From assembly GCA_946807835.1 (NCBI GenBank), contig OX327699.1:26648014-26712013 (forward strand): a DNA stretch of 64,000 bases, read 5' to 3'. Origin of the DNA: Ailanthus altissimus (Eukaryota > Streptophyta > Magnoliopsida > Sapindales > Simaroubaceae). Shown here piece by piece: positions 59,776-64,000 of this stretch. Position numbers and translations under genes: made by a program. Each line of letters starts with the position of its first letter. Position 1 is the stretch's first letter. A model generated the notes under the pieces. The model did not search any database. It was given only the letters and a program-made list of their open reading frames with translations, and was not told where the DNA came from.

Positions 59776-60354
59776 ATGGCCAGGGTTCATCCTTTCCTGC
59801 CTGTTGGTGCTGCTTCTTCCTCTTATGAAACTTCGAAAAGAGAATCATTCACTATATGGATGAAGTCGCTTGTGATTCAAGGAAACGGATGCACTGTTTT
59901 CAATGAAAATGGTGAGATTGTCTATCGTATAGATAATTACGATAAGAAAGGCAGCCATGAAGTTTATCTCATGGATTTCCGGGGCAATGTTCTCTTCACA
60001 ATACTCAGAAGGGTATCGGTTTACGGAAGATGGAGGTGCTACAAAGGCGACGATTCAAACTTAAGTAAAGCACAACCTAAATTCCAAGTGACAAAGGAAG
60101 GCAACATTACAATACTTCCTGATAATCATGAAGTAATTAGCAGCTATAAATTAGAGGTATTGGCTGGTAAAACAGCATTCAAGATAATAGACTGCAGAGG
60201 AGAACATGTTGTGGCAGAGGCAAGAAGAAAGCAGTCGCCTTCAGGAGTATTATTAGGAGACGATGTGTTAACTTTGATGGTGGAGCCTCGCGTCGATCAT
60301 TCTTTCATTATGGCTCTTGTGACTATTTATGGGTTAATGCATCACAAACTGTAA
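59776..60354 (+). CDS. LURP-one-related protein E
   Basis: Intact intronless gene, 192 residues, beginning MARVHPFLPVGAASS. Single LOR (DUF567) Tubby-like domain with FTIWMKSLVIQGNGCTVFNE, VYRIDNYDKKGSHEVYLMD, LRRVSVYGRWRCYKGD, the LEVLAGKTAFKIIDCRGEHV strand pair, RRKQSPSGVLLGDDVLTLMVE and the C-terminal hydrophobic helix HSFIMALVTIYGLM. Differences from D are scattered and mostly conservative, which suggests both are under constraint. The gene stands alone between transposon-bearing spacers and has its own promoter. Confidence 0.9.
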   Translation: MARVHPFLPVGAASSSYETSKRESFTIWMKSLVIQGNGCTVFNENGEIVYRIDNYDKKGSHEVYLMDFRGNVLFTILRRVSVYGRWRCYKGDDSNLSKAQPKFQVTKEGNITILPDNHEVISSYKLEVLAGKTAFKIIDCRGEHVVAEARRKQSPSGVLLGDDVLTLMVEPRVDHSFIMALVTIYGLMHHKL

Positions 60355-61110
60355 ACTGCAGCTTGTAAACTGATTACTAGATAGTCTGTTTTCTCGTTTA
60401 TATATTGGTTAGAAGAAGAAGGCCAAGAACAATGGCGAGAGTGAAACTAGATGTAACAGTCTCAGAGTTTCTTTCTGAGGAATTTTAAATCATTTCTACC
60501 TGATAAATTGCTTGTAATGTATACAAATTAGCTAGCATTTCTTAACCGTGAAGCTTTTAATATATGTAGATATTTAGCTTGCTTTATAGAGGCTAAGAAG
60601 AATGTGTAACATGACCTTTGTGGAGTACTTGTATAACTAACGAGTTCTTTTTTTTTTTTTTATGTGGATGTTAACCTATTCTCTTCAAATGCAAAGATAA
60701 AGTTGCTATAAAAAAAAGTAGAGAGACAGTTGTTAAATATATATATATATATATATTGAAAAAATAATAATTTAATAAATTACGTAATTTATTATGTGTT
60801 GAATAATATTGTTATATGATACTATTTAATTAATTTATAATTTTTATATCATTTATGAAGTGTTACAAAATTTTAACACATTTTTAGAAACTTTCTTAAA
60901 TTATGTAATTTATTAAATTATTTTTATAAATATTTACTATTAAGAGGAGTTAAAAAAATTGACAAAATTCATTGATAGAGAATTTAGAATTGCACGTTCA
61001 AATAAAAAAAAAAGAGTAATATTTTACTTAAAATATGATTCAGAGTAAGTTTTGTTCCAAAATTAGAATATAGGAGGAAAGTCAAAAATATGAGAATATT
61101 AATTAAAAAT
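60355..61110. other. Spacer after LOR E
   Basis: The first 250 bases match the downstream region of LOR D. After that it is AT-rich, with a (TA)n run at about 60737-60758. No gene. Confidence 0.4.
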
Positions 61111-61950
61111 TATTGAAATATGATTTGGGGATTAAGTTAAGTGTGTAGGGTATACACGGATCGAAGACGGACGCGAAAAGAGGTGAAAAACGAGAAGACG
61201 CACCATGCGACCAGCGCCGCGGTGACTAGGAGTGGGCGCCGCGGCACCAGAACAGAATACTCAGCGCCGCAGCGCCAGGAAGCCAGTGCCGCAGCGCTCA
61301 GCAGAAGCACGCCAGCGCTGGAGAGACGAGATCCTAGCGCTGCAACGCTGGACGCGGGAACAGTATCCCAAAATTAGAAAACTTCCTAATTTCGTCTCCC
61401 ACTTGTTCTAGGATTCCCTAATACGACTCCCACACGTATAGGGAATACCTAGGACGTCCCAATGCCTATATAAAGACTATCAATTGTCTTGTAACCATAA
61501 CTTTGTGATCTTGACAATCTTTATGATCAAGTTAATGAGATCTTTGTGATCTTAGAGAGATCTTGGTGATCAACAATAATCTTAATGATTATTTTTAGTA
61601 GTTCTTTGTGAGAGAAAATTCCTAAAGAGTAAGAGAGGGTTTTCTTTGTGATCTTTCTTGTAATAGGCATATTTTGTAGTTGCTTTGTGATTTATAATAA
61701 AAAAAGAGTGTGATCTTGATGCGCCGTGAATATAGACAAATTGCCGAATCACGTAATTCTTTATGTGTTCTTCTTTTATCTTTCTCTCTTTTATTTTTTA
61801 ATAACTTATTTTATATTATTATATTACTTGAAAGAATTGTTTAACTTGTTTATATACTTTCGTTTCAATAAAAACAAAAGAGAATTTTTCATATTACAAT
61901 TCATCCCTCTTGAGCAGTGGCATCGTGTTTCCATTATCTTCCACTACCAC
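61111..61950 (+). mobile_element. Copia-like LTR, copy 4 (diverged subfamily)
   Basis: Starts TATTGAAATATGATTTGG like copies 2 and 3. It carries at least seven imperfect GC-rich arms (agcgccgcggtgac, gggcgccgcggcacc, agcgccgcagcgcc, agtgccgcagcgct and others, 61211-61350). It has a TATA box (ctatataaag, 61467) and a U5 with gcgccgtgaatatagacaaattgccgaatcacgtaa (61721). The 78-codon open stretch over the GC arms is not a gene. The right end is approximate, because host sequence (caacagtttctttgtactc) resumes at about 61952. Confidence 0.65.
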
Positions 61951-61951
61951 T

Positions 61952-62345
61952 ACCAACAGTTTCTTTGTACTCTTTTTATTTTTATCAACAACTAATTCCT
62001 TAATTAATTTACCTCCGTGGCAACTAAGTGTTTTTTTCTGATGGCAACGAAGATAGTGTTAAGGTTGCGAACGTGGATTGGAAATCGCGAAACCCACCAC
62101 ATCTGATGCGGCATTGATATTTTACTCTTAAACATTTCATGTTAGAAAGGAACCACACACAAGCAAGCATATTAACTTGATTGTTTCCTTGTATTAATTT
62201 AAAGAATCCCCAGATCTTATATTAATTCTTCAATTAATATGAGCTTTATTTAAGCATCAGATTCGATATTACAATCCCCACCATATCTGGGACAAATCAT
62301 CCTATGTCTATGACAAGCACAAGTGTTCCTCCCCAGGCTTTGCTT
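61952..62345 (+). repeat. Distal upstream block type 2, for a LOR copy beyond the window
   Basis: Shared words are cagtttctttgtactcttttt (61958), cgtggattggaaatcgcgaaaccca (62072) and gcatcagattcgat (62254), then ccccaccatatctgggacaaatcatcc. Same position relative to the following promoter as at LOR D. Confidence 0.6.
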
Positions 62346-62560
62346 CTTTAAATTTTTTTTTTTTTGTACATTAATATCCAAAGAGCTACAAAGAGAAGGA
62401 TTGTTTATGAGAAAAATTTAGTGCGATGGGTATACTATTTCATTGTTCATCTAACTAATAAAATTTCGCTACATATGTATATAATTTAAAAGTAAGCAAT
62501 CGTGTTTATAATAATGACAGTGTAAAAAAAAGGGTAGAACACATGCATGTTATATATCTT

Positions 62561-63300
62561 TGTTGAAGGAATCTCCTGAAAAATTAGATTTAATGTCAAC
62601 TTTTTGTTGAGATCAACTTTTCGTGTTAATATTTTTTTGATTCTCGAAGTATAAAATTAGCAAGTAAATATAATATCAAGAATATAAAAATTAAATCAAT
62701 TAAGAACATAATACAATAATTTATGTAATTTGGTAAAGCCTACGTCTACTGTAGATTAAAAATTTTTAATCTTTTATTAACTCTTTTAGAGATTATAAGA
62801 AAAAATAAATAAAAAACTCTCAAAAGAATCTATGTGGCATACCTTCATGCTTCCAAGAATAATAAATGTCCAACAATAGTTACACTCTAATGTATACAAT
62901 CACTTAATGTTTATCTAATTCTTTAATCTCTCCTTTAATACTTAATAATTAATCTAAAGAGTTTACACGAATTTATATAAAGAGTAAAACATCTTTAAAA
63001 ATTCTAAACCTAGTTGAATTAGGAGTCCATGCATATAAAAATCTAAAACCTACTCAAATAAATCGAAAAAATGTGTAAAATAAAAAAACAACTCATCTTG
63101 GTGCTGCAGCGCAACGTATTAAGTCACAATGTCGCAACCTAGCCAAGGCTGGGCCACAATGCCCAGCTTCTGTCCAATGTGGGGTCGCAACCTAGCTTCC
63201 TCTCAACCTCAGCTCCAAACTCTAAATTGCTTCTTATGTACGTTCTAAGCCCTTTCTCACTCTTTATATAAATTCTATAACATTTGATAAAAAGTTTTAA
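62561..63300 (-). mobile_element. Copia-like LTR, copy 5 (reverse, decayed)
   Basis: The reverse complement shows the family plan in order. A TGTTG/CAACA end lies at 62561, then the U5 (taatttggtaaagcctacg, 62727), the agagattataa and 'tcaaaagaatc' words, the 'acttaatgtttatctaattctt' and TATA (tttatataaag, 62973) parts, and the GC-rich zone (ggtgctgcagcgcaacg near 63100, then decayed arms to 63195). The right end is uncertain. It inserted between the type 2 block and the promoter of the next LOR copy. Confidence 0.6.
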
Positions 63301-63700
63301 CAACATGTGAAGCAACAATTTACAATAACTAATTGGAAGTTTTTTTCTCATTCATTGTGGATGGAGATTGGAACTTTTTACGGACCATTAACTGGGGCTG
63401 CTAATGGAGCCAAAGATTTGTAGTCATGCCCACCAAAATTTTATTCTAAATTAGTTTCAATGGACTTCTATTTTTAACATCAGTAGATAAAATATAATAA
63501 TTCAAAAACAAATCCACAAAATAATGCAAGTTCTATTCTCCTTGTCACCAGAACTTCTAAATCGTGCTACCAATTTCTTATTTCGACTTGATCTCAGCAA
63601 ACTGACGATTATAATATCAATAAATATAATATAATAGTTATTAAAAAAAAAACCTACAAAATAATGCAAGCTTCTATATATTCTCCATGTCATCAGTATC
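63301..63700. other. Short spacer
   Basis: AT-rich; nothing recognised. Confidence 0.3.
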
Positions 63701-64000
63701 ATGCAAATAATGAAGAATGTCCCTCACATTCTTGTGACTTGAATCATGTACACTAGATATTCCTTTCTTTATATCTCCATCGTCCTCGAAAACTAGAGAA
63801 TCTATCATTCTTTACTAAGCATAAATTATTTGAACTTCATTATTCTGAGCTAATACATACTTTTCCTAGATAGCCATCTAAATGCATATGCATACCATAA
63901 CGTGATGGAATCTATGTAACCTTTACTATATCGGAGAGTTGAAATTTCTTGCCAATTTCTTTCCTTGGGAAAGTACACTCATTAGCTTAATTATTTAAGC
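63701..64000 (+). promoter_or_regulatory. Proximal promoter of a LOR copy cut by the window edge
   Basis: Aligns base by base, with small indels, to the region before LOR E: aatgaagaatgtccctcacatt, attattctgagctaatacatacttttcctagatagcc, gcataccataacgtgatgg (63889-63908), cttgccaatttctttcctt, ttagcttaattatttaagc. The window ends at the TATA-like box. A start codon would be expected about 100 bases further on. Confidence 0.7.

Noticed and set aside
61141..61377. 78-codon open reading frame rich in A, R and S
   Set aside because: It lies across the GC-rich palindromic arms of an LTR; the codons simply read the repeated GC words and there is no recognisable domain.

Overview
The window is AT-rich plant nuclear DNA, almost certainly from a woody eudicot. 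Sapindales/Citrus-like is my guess from overall feel, not a demonstrated identification. The evidence for a plant is GT-AG introns, an LRR receptor-like kinase, an XRI1 homologue, a heavy-metal-associated (HMA) protein, LURP-one-related (LOR) genes, and dense plant LTR retrotransposons, LINE pieces and MITEs. All coordinates for spliced genes are my own exon models read from splice sites and reading phase.

Layout. Positions 1-1675 hold the 3' end of a dead Ty1/copia retrotransposon (reverse transcriptase, RNase H, polypurine tract, 3' LTR). Positions 3522-7775 (minus) are a complete 13-exon LRR receptor-like gene whose kinase domain has lost the catalytic residues. A decayed copy of its last exon lies just downstream at 2611-2705. 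Positions 7776-17500 are gene-poor, with one unrecognised coding-like fragment and a decayed endogenous pararetrovirus movement-protein segment on the minus strand. Positions 17620-20069 (plus) are a nine-exon XRI1-like gene. It converges on a small HMA-domain gene at 21062-21743 (minus).

From about 27 kb to the right edge the window is one tandem array of LOR (DUF567, Tubby-like fold) genes. Three are intact and intronless (A 31303-31881, D 50931-51506, E 59776-60354). Three are broken: a deletion remnant at 27131, a 3' fragment B at 37284, and C, which starts at 40272 and resumes at 47071. The last 300 bases repeat the proximal promoter of the array, so a further copy probably begins just outside. 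Promoter-proximal blocks and two kinds of distal upstream block were duplicated with the genes.

The array has been shaped by transposons. Gene C is split by a 6.78-kb LTR-type insertion with a 5-bp target duplication (CTCTC). That insertion contains a reverse copia-like LTR, which is itself split by a 2.82-kb solo LTR, and also a gypsy-like LTR end. A family of copia-like solo LTRs with GC-rich palindromes (AGCGCCGCGGCGCT type) occurs five times. A hAT-like MITE with TAAGGGTGGACA ends and 8-bp target duplications occurs three times, once nested inside another inverted-repeat element. I did not find evidence of a wholly new biochemical system. The most informative parts are the LOR array with its conserved promoter, the nested insertion that killed gene C, and the catalytically dead receptor kinase.
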